Shown: in pieces, positions 1 through 11,155 of the stretch
How positions within the stretch are numbered: position 1 is the stretch's first letter
Layout: the number at the start of each line of letters is the position of its first letter
Source: Aquatica leii
Taxonomy: Eukaryota; Arthropoda; Insecta; Coleoptera; Lampyridae
Reading direction: 5' to 3'
Assembly: GCA_035610365.1 (NCBI GenBank)
Contig: CM069435.1
Coordinates: 17,163,123-17,227,122, forward strand
Length of the DNA stretch: 64,000 nt
Notes under the pieces: model-generated
Database searches by the model: none
The model's input: only the letters and a program-made list of their open reading frames with translations
What the model was told of the DNA's origin: nothing
Program-made: the position numbers and the translations under genes

Positions 1-717
1 ATTAAAAAATACACTTTGTTTTAAATAAGAATTTGAGGTAGATTTGAAAGTAAGTAAAGCTCAAACTTGAGATATGTGAGAAAAGAATATCATTACACCG
101 AATGTAATTGATAAATTTAAGTTGTTTAAACGCGTTTGCTCTAGAATATTTTCCTTACAGTAATCTCACCGGACCGAATAACGCCAGACGTGCAATCAAG
201 ATAAAAATTTAGTTTAATTAACCATTTTAATCACGTAAAGTGCGCAACGTACTTCCGAATCTCCTTACCACAAATATAGAATCGTATAATTAGTTTAAGC
301 GTTATCGAAAAGTAATAGTAATTTAATTGACATGAAAAAGTAACATTAAATTAAATGATATCGAAAAGTAATAGTAATTTAAATGACAAAAAAAGTTGAA
401 TATTTCTCAATAACGTTATCACGTCGTCGTCAAATGAAAATTTTATCTCTTACCAAGTGTTGCTTTTAACCTCCTACCAGCACTAAATTTAACGTTTAAG
501 CACATCCGGATTTCGAGCGTATGCCGTGCCGCTTACGGCCAAAAACCTTACAACTATTGCGATATCTACCCCCACGCCACTACGAGTGAAAAGTTGCCTA
601 TTCGACAGTCAGAAATTTACTACAACAGTTAAAAAAATATAAAACGCAAAGATAAAAAAGAAGTTGTAACATCTTGTGAAATAAATGTGGACACTTCAAA
701 CGCTGTATGAAAAGTGC
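1..717. other. AT-rich DNA without recognised genes
   Basis: No coding region is recognisable here. A short direct repeat (a block beginning atcgaaaagtaatagtaatt) occurs near 306 and 362. The only sizeable open frame (598-825, minus) overlaps the start of repeat arm A and shows no known domain. Confidence 0.5.
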
Positions 718-1489
718 AACCGTTTTAGTGTTGAATACACTTATAGGGAGCTTGATTGGAGGCTCGTGTAACGAAACGATGAAACGCTCAGGTGAGACAA
801 ATCTGGAACTTGCGGTGGTGCCCAATTTCAGTTACTATTTTGTATTTTTTGGATGCAGTGTTTATTATTATTAAACACGATATTCCTTATGATTCGTTTT
901 ATGTTTTAAAAATATAATATGTAAGTCTTAATTTCACTTAGCAGTGATGAAAAATGATTATAGTACTTGCAGAATTAGATCCGCGCGAGCTTCCGCCTTC
1001 TACGCTGCAAAAACGGTCCAATATACATGAAAATTTCACATAAACAATTTATTGAGCACAAAATTTACTAACTAAAAAGTCCGCGGGAGTGTATAATTAT
1101 ATCTAATAGTTTAAGAGTTACAGAATTTTAATGTATTTTTCTTGCAACTTTGCACACTTGTATCTTTTAAACTATTGAACCTAATTGCTCCTTTTCGCCA
1201 ACTTTTTTATAGTAAGTTTTGTCTTCTATAAAAATGTTTTTGTGCAACTTTCTTCTATCTTGCACCGTTTTAGGGTAATACTTTATTGGTTATTCTAAAT
1301 TATTAAACAAATCATTTCAATACAAAAATTCTTTCGATGCTGGTGTAATGTTACGACATCGACAAAGCTACCCTTAGCCACAAAAGAAAGCCGCGGTGGT
1401 CACCAAAAGCAACACGACCGAAACACCCATGTTCTACTAAACCGATAATTTATGTTCAAATTTTAAAATGCGAAAACGAAATAATTTAA

Positions 1490-3863
1490 CCTTCCGATTA
1501 CCATTGGGGTCTTTTTTGACCCCAGACGTGTTGTTTTTGTTGTCTTTTCTTAAGTTTTTTTTACAACTGTCCCGATATTTTTTTAGTTGAGTTTCTTTCA
1601 ACAATGTTTAATAATATATAACAATTTTTTCAATTATTTGTTTTGCGACGTAAAAAAAATATCGTTTGGGTCATTTTTGACCCCACCTGGTGACCGACGT
1701 TCTAAAAGGTAATTCTAATATTTTGTCTGCATTTGTCATCTAATCTGCTTGTTTCAACGTGTTTCAACGTGTTATTCGTCTGAATCATGATTACTACCAT
1801 TCCGTCTTTAGTCATTACATTCGGTGAGTTTGTTCGAATCAGTTGAAAAGTGTGTCTGCTGTGTTATTACATTTGATTGGAAATAGTTGTTGTTGAATTA
1901 TAGCTAGAAAATATTTGTCTCAGCGTAAAGTGAAAGAAAAAGCTAGCAATATTAATTTACTGAATGAAATTGAAGATGAAATTTTATCTGACGATAGTGA
2001 TGCCGAATTTGAAGAAGTAAGTGTACCTGATGTAAACCCGATTGAAAGTTCGGAAGACGATGACAGTGATGATAATTCGCCCAATGATAAAGATATAGTG
2101 GTGGGTAAAGATGGTTCCATATGGAAAAAAAATAAGCCTCATGTTAGAAGACAAAATCAGCGAAATATTCTAAAAACACCGCTAGGATTACCAAAATTCA
2201 GTGAACATATTTCAACATGCCTAGATGCTTTCCATTTATTTATCTCGGAAGACATTATGGACATAATACTTAGAGAAACAAACATTCGAGCTAGAAGAAT
2301 TGTAGGCGATACGTGGAAGCCAGTAGATGCGGATAAGTTACATGCATTTTTTGGATTACTGCTTGTAGCTGATGATTTGAAAGCACGCCAAGAACCAATT
2401 TTGGAGCTGTGGAGTACGAAATACATGTCTCTCCATTGATCAATTTTTTGTGCTGCAATGTCTCGTAATCGATTGAGAGACTTTTTGAAATACATTCGAT
2501 TTGACGATATGGAGACCCGAAAAGAACGACAGGCAACAGATAAATTAGCAGCTATTCGTAACATTTACGAGATTCTCGCTGCAAATTGCAAAAAATCGAA
2601 TAACCCTCATTCTGAAGTATGTATTGATGAACAACTTGTTCCTTTCCGTGGAAAATGTCCTTTTCGAGTGTACATGAAGTCGAAGCCAGATAAATACGGA
2701 ATTAAAAACTGGGCTTTATACAATGTTAGTAACGGATATTGCTGGAATTTCCAAATATATACTGGAATGGTAGACAACGCTCCAGAACGGGAACACGGTA
2801 AATCACAATTTTGTCGTTTTATGCACGAGTAAAAAATTTCATTTCTAGGGAAGCGGGTAGTTTTGGATTTGGTTGAGGGTTTGAGAGAGGGTTATGGTAT
2901 TACCACAAATAATTTTTTTACGTCTATGTTTTTGGCGAAGGAGCTACTGCAGCAATCAAAAACCTTGACCGGAACAATTCGTAAAACACGTAGAGAAATA
3001 CCAAAAGAATTTTTGCTAAAAAGAAATCGAGCAGAATACTCAAGCGAAATTCTATATGGAGAAGACACAATTTTAGTATCTTACGTACTTAAAAAATATA
3101 GAAGCGTTATGCTACTTTCAACGCAACACCAAGATTTGGAATTGTCCGGAGAAGACCTCAGTTACAAACCGCAATTTATCTTGGACTATAATAGCTGCAA
3201 AGGAGCTGTGGACAGCTTCGATAAAATGGTAAAGGAATACTCATGCAGAAGGAATACAAATCGCTGGCCTTTTGTTCTATTTTTTAATTTCCTTGATATT
3301 GCTGCCATGAATGCATTTATTCTATACACTACGAAATTTGGAAATTTTGAAAAAGAGAAAACATCCTAAAGAAGATTATTTTTACAAAAACTTGGGTTTG
3401 AATTAGTAATCCCACATATCACAAAACGTACACTTCAAGGATTACCAAAACATGTGCAGAATGCAATAGCGATGGTTTTGGCAGACACAGAACCAGAGGA
3501 AGTGGCACCGCAAGACAAAACTATCGCTCGCCCAAAAAGAGGTCGTTGTAAGATATGTCCAAGAGCAAATGACAAAAAATGTTCGGAAACATGTGAAAAG
3601 TGCAAACTCTTTGTATGTAAACAACATTGCCAGAAAAAAACTACAATAATATGTAATAGCTGTTGCCTCCACTAATTTATGTTTACATTTTATTTTTATA
3701 TTTTTATTAGTTTATATGAAATCTAATGTTAACTTAAAATATTAATAAACGTTACCATTACAAATTAATCAGTTTTTCTTTACAAAATAAGAAAAAAAAC
3801 TTGGGGTCAAATCTGACCCCACTTGGTAATCGGCGCCTCAAAAATTGCTTGGTAATCTAAAGG
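1490..3863 (+). mobile_element. piggyBac-like DNA transposon, 2.37 kb
   Basis: The element is bounded by TTAA at 1486-1489 and TTAA at 3864-3867, the target duplication typical of piggyBac. The terminal inverted repeats share CCTT-x3-GATTACCA at both ends. A subterminal motif with ggggtc facing gacccc occurs at the left end (about 1507-1523), again at 1667-1684, and at the right end (3803-3820). Length and single-gene content match piggyBac elements. It has inserted into repeat arm A, so it is younger than that repeat. Confidence 0.92.
1915..3675 (+). pseudogene. piggyBac-family transposase, decayed
   Basis: All parts lie in one frame. After an acidic N-terminus the DDE_Tnp_1_7 core follows, with the first catalytic Asp in DEQLVPFRGKCPFR (about 2627) and the third in KGAVDSFDKM (about 3200). 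At the second position, ITTNNFFTS (about 2900) has Asn where the family has Asp. A Cys-rich C-terminal zinc-binding domain (3535-3672, CKIC through CNSCC) is intact. Damage: the expected start codon reads TTG at 1915, TGA at 2437-2439, and TAA at 3367-3369 in a stretch that looks like two compensating indels. The apparent TAA at 2830-2832 lies in a plausible 51-nt intron (2798-2848, GT...AG) whose removal restores conserved spacing. AATAAA at 3744-3749 is a likely polyadenylation signal. Almost certainly inactive. Confidence 0.92.
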
Positions 3864-4935
3864 TTAATAAACCTTTTATAATAAAAACTTTTAGTAATTA
3901 CTAGTCTAAATCATAAATGATTTCACTGTAAAGTTATCAACGTAGGACGAAAGTAGGTAAATTTTGAATGTCGAAATTGTATCAACAGTCAAACAATTGT
4001 AAAGATTATTAGCGTTATAAATCTGTTAAGACTAGAGAAGGGATTCATGTTAAAGTAAAGTTTATCTTTTTAATGCTTTGCTCAGTAGCGCATTTGTTAA
4101 TATTAATAGGAGAAAAAATTGTAGAATCGGTAAAAAAAAGGAAATTTAACAAAAAAGCATGTCGATTATTTCGCGTTGCGAAATGTTTTTATTGCGAGTC
4201 CAATCTGCTGTAAGTTTTCTTTAGATATGACAAGGAATCGCGAACGCGACAAACTGTTGAAAAAAATTTAATTCTTAAACTGTGGATTTGCATTTCCAAA
4301 GATGAAATCTCCACTTTGCAACTTTTACATCTGAAAAGATGCGACAACGTAGCTCGAATCGTGTCATAATCTTAGAAGCTGTAGAACTGTGAACCGCCGG
4401 GACTGTTTGGATTTAGAGTTCTTAATACTAATTCAATGCCGAGTACAATTTCCGTTCTTCTGGGAGAGATAAAGGGCAAACAAATTGAACTACACAAATA
4501 GAAAAAATTAGTGACGCCGGCCTATTTACATGCCATGATGTTTGTTTAAGTGCATGGATTTAAGATAACGCGATCGGGTTTCTCTTTAGATATGTCACTG
4601 AAAGCTATGTTTTATCAGGGCGCAGCAATTCTTGATAATAAACGATCTCGCCCGTAATTTGTTATTACAAAAAATCTCTATAAGTCATTGGTGTTGCTGA
4701 TTCATCATCTTCCAGCGATGAAGAGGTTATGGGAAACAATTCTCAGGCATTTCATGGACCAATGTTAAATACAAACAATTAGTAAATTATCATACGACCA
4801 TATTCTCGTTTAATATGTACCTAGAAGACTAGTTATTTGTGTTTTTTTATTTTTTTATCATTTATGTATGCATTCTTATTTTAATAAACCTTGTTCATTA
4901 TATTACGTATGTAATGACATTCGAAACAAAATCGG

Positions 4936-6469
4936 TTTCTGCGCAGCAGTTCTTTAGTCTTGAAATAAACTCTAGTAATAATCATTTTTACAAAGAATTT
5001 AAATTTCTAAACGTTTTGCTAACTTTAGTTTAATTGCGTTTGCGATGTCAAATCTTAATGTTACACACTGAAAAGATGTAATTAGTTGTCTCCAAAAACA
5101 AGTTTAACAATAATTTTCTATAATCAGCATTTACTTTTATAGTAATTAATCAATATTTTATTATATGAAGAAGATATAAAAGAAGCTTGCATTGAAAAGA
5201 GCAGTTTTAAATTAAAGGACTGCAATAATTCACTATGTCAACGAAACTCGGGTAGCACATTAAAAACTTTGGTGTTGTTGAGAACAACTTCCGTATTTAA
5301 AAGCTGGCCGTTAAACCCGATGAAGCATAACTCTAATGGTAGAGCAATGGAGATTTCTTCGCTCAAGTACAATTATTTAAACTATTTTTGAATCATAATC
5401 CATTTATTTAATACTTATTTTCATATAATTTGATTTTCAATATTTTTAAAATTTTTAATATACTGATCAAATATTATGACTTTGTTTATAAAAAGCGTAA
5501 TTGTTAACGTTACCTTGTCATTTATTTTATATATTTTACTTAAATCAGATTTGTACTACGCCAGAGAGCTCCTTAATAAAAAAAAATTCAAGTGGAGTAA
5601 TAGTTTTTGTGAATAATTTTTATATAAATAAAATTGTAGATGTACTAGTTATATACACGTAAGTGCATACAAACTTATTAAATGCAAAATTAAATACTTA
5701 ATTAAAATTTTACGATAATAGTAACGTACAATTCAATTACTTGTTCTTTTTGTTAATTTTAGCCATTGATTAATTTTCAAAAAAAACCTACGGTATTTGA
5801 ACACAAATAATTAGTTTATTACGTGTAATGTGGTTATTGAAATTATTATTAGTAAGCTCTGTGTAGTAACATTTTATCATGTAATTGTATTGTTCATTGG
5901 TACGCTTTTTATTAGAATTCAATTAAATCCAGAAATTAAAAAAAGCAATTCATTAAAATGGATGTATCGTATTTTGAAACATTGATGTTTTAAAAACAAC
6001 ACCAGAACTGCAGTTCTGACGATTTAACAAACGCTGGTAGTATTTCGTTTTTTATTAAAAATTAAAGTTAACACTTTTTTTTATAATGCCCTTGTTATGT
6101 CATCTGTAATATTTTATAGCAATTTCCGGCGACAATATTTTATGGTGTTTAATTTTTTTTCTGACATGTAAAACTGGTACAAAAAGCTTTCATGTACGTA
6201 CATATCAAAAATATTTTTTATGTAACTGCGTTTTATCTTTTTTTTTGCAACGTTTCATTTCATGTTTGTTTAAATTTGAAGTAAAATATAAAGCTAAATT
6301 GGGATTTATTTTTATTGCGTACTTAAAGCAATAAATGACTTTGTTACTTCAACGTGTTAACAAAAAACTAATGCATTAATTTCTAATTTAGTTTTTAGTT
6401 TATTGCATTAGAAAAAACAACAATTATAGCATAATAAAGGTTTAATATAATTGTGCTTTGTTGAAATGC
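4936..6469. other. AT-rich DNA without recognised genes
   Basis: Very AT-rich with frequent homopolymer runs. I see no domain-bearing open frame, no long repeat and no paired splice signals around a coding stretch. Confidence 0.5.
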
Positions 6470-6960
6470 TTTAGGTACACTCATTTGACAAAAAAATGAG
6501 ATAGGAGAATTCCCCGATGCTAATTTATATTGTTTGAGTTGAGTTTGTATTCATTCGGTGTGTTGTATTGTTTTTATACCTGCCGATCTGTCTATTTTTC
6601 TTTTTGCCTTTCTTGCTTATTTCAAATTTAACACTGAAAAATATATGCATTGGCCTAGTTTAATGTTTATATTTATTTTATAAATTAAGTTACTCCGTTT
6701 AATTGTGCTATAACAGTATAAACTTTTTCAATTGTAATTCCGTATATTAAGAAAACAGAAAACACAAATACAACTATTTAAATCGGTAAACACCTTACAA
6801 TAAAACAATAAAAGTAAACTTTGGTTACTGAATTGTTAAACTATTGAAATACATTATTTATAAATAAAATCCGCAAATCTTTTACTAACGATATAAAGCA
6901 GGAAGTTATTCGTTTTGAACAATAAAAGTAATGTTTGTTATTTATACAAAAATTACCATT
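6470..6960 (+). repeat. Dispersed repeat, inverted copy at 22420-22760
   Basis: This block matches the reverse complement of 22420-22760. The start (tacactcat at about 6476, then a segment with gatgctaattta near 6516) pairs with 22690-22752. The body (aagaaaacagaaa, acaataaaacaataa, aataaaatccgcaaa, ttttgaacaataaaagta, 6745-6930) pairs with 22430-22620. The tacactcat end next to TA resembles the termini of Tc1-type elements or MITEs, but no transposase is present. Confidence 0.65.
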
Positions 6961-7117
6961 TAAGAATCTTTTTTATTCTCATTTTTCTATACGGTATATA
7001 TCTAATATTCTAATAATATTTTTTATAATAGATGTCACTAGAACTAACAAAAATATACTTGAACCTAATAAGTTTTTATAAAGTTGTAATAAAAAATACA
7101 GTGACGGAATAAAGAAC

Positions 7118-7606
7118 TGTTGCGAATTTATTTATTAAAAACTAATTATTTATAACGACTTAAAACTACGTTTACTTATTCTAGAAATATGTACACTTTT
7201 AAATTAACCGAACTTAATTAAATCTAATAATATTTAATGAAAACACTTACACGAATTTATGTATAACCGTTGTATAACACGATAACTAACACGAGATAAG
7301 ATAACGTCCTCGGATTTTACACTGTAAGTCACGTTCACTTGATTCGGTGTACACTGTTATTTATTTAAAACTCTCGCACGTGCTAATCACTTATTTATCT
7401 TCACTTGAATAATCTTCTTAATACTGCATGCATTCACATTCCAGCAATAACTGACCTACGATTTCCATGTTCGGCATTTATAGACATCGGCGAATCCTTC
7501 TCGAATCCTTCTCGAATCCTTTTCGAACGTTCCCTACTTTTCGCTATATCTTCTAGACAGCTTCTAGAAGGCTCTTGCATTTGCAAGATATTTCTTGAAT
7601 GTTTCA
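7118..7606 (-). repeat. 3' LTR of the macro-domain gypsy element
   Basis: 489 bp, beginning TGTTGCG on the plus strand and ending TTCA. It is nearly identical to 13409-13875. It is 22 bp longer because of an extra tandem tcgaatccttc-type unit near 7499-7525. The pol reading frame runs into this LTR as far as 7434. Confidence 0.95.
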
Positions 7607-9476
7607 CTGCCCTCTTCTTAGGACTGTTCTGTCCCAGAACAGGAGACTGGATGTGACACCGGTAAAAGGGATCGTGGCGATAGCGGCAGCTTCCTCCATT
7701 TCGGCAAGTTCCTTGACCATAAAAGTAACAGTCAATGGACTTTTCCTGACCCAATATTCTCCTTGGTTGGTAACTACAGACCAACACTTGAATGCCTGTT
7801 CCTCGGAAGACGACCTCCAACATGTTTCGAACTGTCCTCCAATTCAGTTGATCTAAGCCACAACCAAGCTTGGGTACTGCCAATTTCTTAACATGATGGA
7901 TCTCCATTTTTCTCTTGAGAGTCCATAATGTTCGCCACAGATCTTTGTATAACGGCTTGACACGTGAGTATTTCTTGGTAACCAAATAGAAAACGAAGCG
8001 TCCGTCACCACGTAGTCCTAAAACTTTTCCGACTGCCGGTTGCTGTCCTCGTAATTCATTTAGCTGCCCAAACTTCTTTTTAAACACGACTGCAACCCCT
8101 CTGGACATGTCAAGATCCTCGCCCACGCAATGGGCGATGGCGTAATCTTTTTGTGTCTGGAACAGGTCTTGTTGTTCTTCGGTGGTAACTCCGAACCTAG
8201 CTTTTCCAGAACCTCCGTATAAGCTTATAAACTTCTCGAACTCCATTTCTTCGATTGGATTCCTGGTTCTGCTACTTATTACTCTGGTTCGGACCTGGAC
8301 TTGCGTATTGTGGTTATCACCAGCAAACGGGGCTAGACGATCGACGTGGACCACTTTTGGCTTGCCTCTGGGCGGTTTTCGGATGCGGTATATGACGTCG
8401 TTAATACGCTGCACGACTTCATAGGGACCCTCCCATTGCCTTTGCAGCTTCGGCGACAAACCACGTCTCCTTTGGGGGTTATACAACCAGACCATATCGC
8501 CAGGTTGAAACCCACCATTTTGTGCCTTGACGTCATATCTGGTTTTCATCCTGTCGCTGGCAATTTGTGTGTTTTTACGAACCTCTTCATGTACTTCGTC
8601 TAGCCTCTTTGCCAACTTGCTGACGTAATCTTCTCCAGCGACTTCCACTTCCGGTCTTCGGCCAAATTGAAGGTCGCATGGCAATCGTATTTCACGACCG
8701 AGCATTACACAGGATGGTGTTTGGCCTGTGCTTTCGTGAACGGATGATCGGTATAACATTAAGAAAAAGTGCAAGTACTGATCCCAGTCTCTTTGGTGTT
8801 CGGACACTACCTTGGCTAAGTACTTGCCCATTGTTCGATTCATCCGTTCAACCATGCCGTCAGATTGAGGATGGAGAGGCGTTGTCCTAGTCTTCTTAAT
8901 TCCTAACAGTCGGCAAACTTCTTGAAACAGCCCAGACTCAAAATTGCGGCCTTGATCGGAGTGTAATTCCAACGGAACTCCAAACCGGCAGAAAAACTCC
9001 TTTACTAATACGTCTGCGACTGTAGCTGCTTCCTGGTTGGGTATGGCGTAAGCCTCCGTATATTTCGTGAAATAATCCATCGCCACCAGGATGTATTTAT
9101 TTCCCGAATCGGATTCTGGGAACGGCCCTGCGATGTCAATCGCTACTCTTTCCAAAGGGTTTCCTACGTTGTATTGTTTCATAGGTGCTTTGCGCTTTCT
9201 CGCTGGACCATTTCCTGAAGCGCAGACTATGCATTTACGGCACCATTTCATGACGTCCTCTTTGCAATTGATCCAGTAGAATCGTTCTCGCACTTTACCC
9301 AACGTCTTCTTAATGCCAAAGTGTCTTCCTGATGTCCCATCGTGGAGATGCTTCAACACTTCTGTTACCCTGCTCTTCGGCACTACTAGTTGTAGTCTGT
9401 TTCCCGTGCCCTCGGCACTTTCTAGGGATCGCTTAAGAAGACCGTCTTCTACTATCAAGGAGTCCCACTGCGCCTA
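7434..9476 (-). pseudogene. Integrase + macro domain + CCCH finger (pol C-terminal part)
   Basis: The 674-residue open stretch from 9458 holds an HHCC zinc module (His39/His46, Cys73/Cys76-79), an integrase core with Asp108, Asp168 and Glu204, and a GPY/F-like module (about 315-375). Residues about 420-562 form a macro domain of the TARG1/OARD1 type: IAHCVGEDLDMSRGVAV, FKKKFG (Lys460-462), YLVTKK and GCGLDQLNW (Asp536). The Lys and Asp correspond to catalytic residues in TARG1, which removes ADP-ribose from acidic side chains. A CCCH finger follows (Cys577-x7-Cys585-x5-Cys591-x3-His595). From residue 618 the frame is inside the 3' LTR. TAG at 9474-9476 replaces a Trp codon and breaks continuity with RNase H, so the ATG-less start at 9458 is not a natural start. 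Macro-domain activity is inference. Confidence 0.9.
7607..7622 (-). promoter_or_regulatory. Polypurine tract next to the 3' LTR
   Basis: On the minus strand a purine-rich run (aagaagagggcag) abuts the 3' LTR start, the expected site for plus-strand priming in LTR retrotransposons. It also lies inside the pol reading frame, coding for SPKKRAV. Confidence 0.75.
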
Positions 9477-9559
9477 GTACGCTTTGATATTTCTGCCCAA
9501 AGCACTCACTTCTTCCCAGGTTGGTCGTCGGCCGCTTTTTTTCCAGTCAAGGAGTTGTC

Positions 9560-11155
9560 TTATTTCAGGATCGTCTTCTTGTTGCGACGTAACTGCTCAG
9601 GTTCCCACTCATCATTAACCATAGCAGTTCTCCGGAGGCATTCGACTTTTTCTTCCAGTCGCGAACAATGGCTGCAGTCCGCCGGACATGGTCTTCTAGA
9701 CAAGGCATCAGCGTTCCGATGACTGCTTCCGGCACGGTGTTCTGTGTCGTAGTCATACTCTTGCAGTCTCTCGATCCATCTTGCCACTTGTCCTTCTGGG
9801 TTACGGAACTGCAGTAGCCATTTTAAAGCGGCGTGGTCTGTTCTCAGTAAAAATTTTCGTCCATACAAATACTTGTAGAAATGTTCGATGGACTTAACGA
9901 CTGCTAACAGCTCCCTCCTAGTCACGCAATAATTCCTTTCTGGCCTGGACAAAACCTTGCTAAAATACGCGATAACCTTTTCTTGTCCATCTTGAATCTG
10001 CGAAAGGACCGCGCCTATGGCCAGATTGCTTGCGTCGGTATCCAAAACAAACTTTCCATCTTCTCTTGGATAACTCAAAATCGGCGAAGTGACTAGGGCT
10101 TGTTTTAGTTGATTAAAAGAACTTTCGCAGTCTTCATTCCATCTAAATTCTGCTTTTTCTTCGGTTAACTTTGTTAATGGTTTGGAAATATTGGCAAATC
10201 CGGGTACAAATTTTCTATAATAAGTGCACAACCCAAGGAAACTTCGGACCTGATGTTTGTCGATTGGTCTTGGCCATGCTTGCACTGCTCGGATTTTGTC
10301 TGGGTCAGCCCTCACTCCATCTTTAGATACGACGTGGCCAAGGTATTGGACTTTCTTTTTAAATACGTGGCACTTCTTTGGGCTCAGTTTGAGGTTAGCC
10401 CCACGTAATCTCTGGAACACTTCCTTCAAGTTGTTCAAGTGCTCTTCAAACGACCTTCCAACCACGATCACGTCGTCCAGGTAAACCAAGCACGTCTTCC
10501 AAGACAATCCGCGCAAGATGGTCTCCATCAAACGCTCGAACGTTGCAGGAGCGTTACACAGGCCGAAGGGCATTACAGTGAACTGCCACAAACCAGTTCC
10601 GATCGTAAAAGCTGTTTTTTCACGATCCTTGAGTTCTAATTCTACCTGCCAGTATCCACTTTTTAAATCTAACGTAGAAAACCACTGGGATCCTGACAGG
10701 GTGTCTAGCGTATCGTCAATTCTGGGTAAAGGGTAGCTGTCCTTTTTGGTCACGTCGTTTAGCTGCCTGTAGTCTACGCAAAACCTCGTTGATCCATCCT
10801 TCTTCTTCACGAGTATCACTGGGGATGCCCATGGACTACTCGAAGGTTCAATCACGCCTTCTCTCTCCATATCCGTAATTATTTGTTCGGCTTCTTCTCT
10901 TTTCGCCAAAGGAAGTCTGCGTGGATGTTGTCGTATCGGCCGAGCGTCTCCGGTATTAATTTTATGTTTCACCACGTTAGTTCTTCCTTTGGAGCCACTC
11001 TCCAGCGCGAACACATCTTGGTACTCTTGGATCAACACTTTAACTTTAGCCAGCTGGTCTTGGCTGAGGTTTTGGCATTCGGTGGTAAGAATGTCCAATA
11101 GATGTTGTGGACACTTCTTGGGCGACGTATCTTCGTTTGACTTCACGCATCTCAC
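9560..11155 (-). pseudogene. Reverse transcriptase and RNase H of the macro-domain gypsy element
   Basis: 531 residues. RT shows Asp163 in TLDLKSGYWQ, the MPFGLCNAPATF motif and YLDD at 225-228. RNase H shows DTDAS (372-376), RELLAV with Glu415, RTDHAAL with Asp440 and HRNADALSR. All key catalytic residues are present. This segment is in the gag frame, whereas protease upstream and integrase downstream are both in the -1 frame. The simplest reading is one single-base indel near 11150 and a compensating one near 9585 that displace RT from an originally continuous pol. The downstream frame continues the RNase H-integrase linker after that second indel. Confidence 0.93.

Larger units (their letters stand above)
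718..4935 (-). repeat. Inverted repeat arm A (about 1.9 kb, split by piggyBac)
   Basis: After the piggyBac insertion at 1490-3863 is removed, this segment aligns in reverse complement and in the same order with 35030-36858. Matching blocks are 718-1290 with 36297-36858, 4133-4400 with 35198-35453, and 4855-4915 with about 35040-35100. The 1070-1250 part is an imperfect palindrome (ccgcgggagtgtataatta near 1082 pairs with sequence near 1190-1210), and arm B keeps the same hairpin. No transposase is visible, so the family is unassigned. It could be two opposite-orientation insertions of one repeat, or the arms of a larger structure. Confidence 0.7.

Noticed and set aside
598..825. 75-codon minus-strand frame
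   Set aside because: It lies across the edge of repeat arm A; the partner copy at 36752-36858 is not open in the same way, so it is probably not a protein gene.
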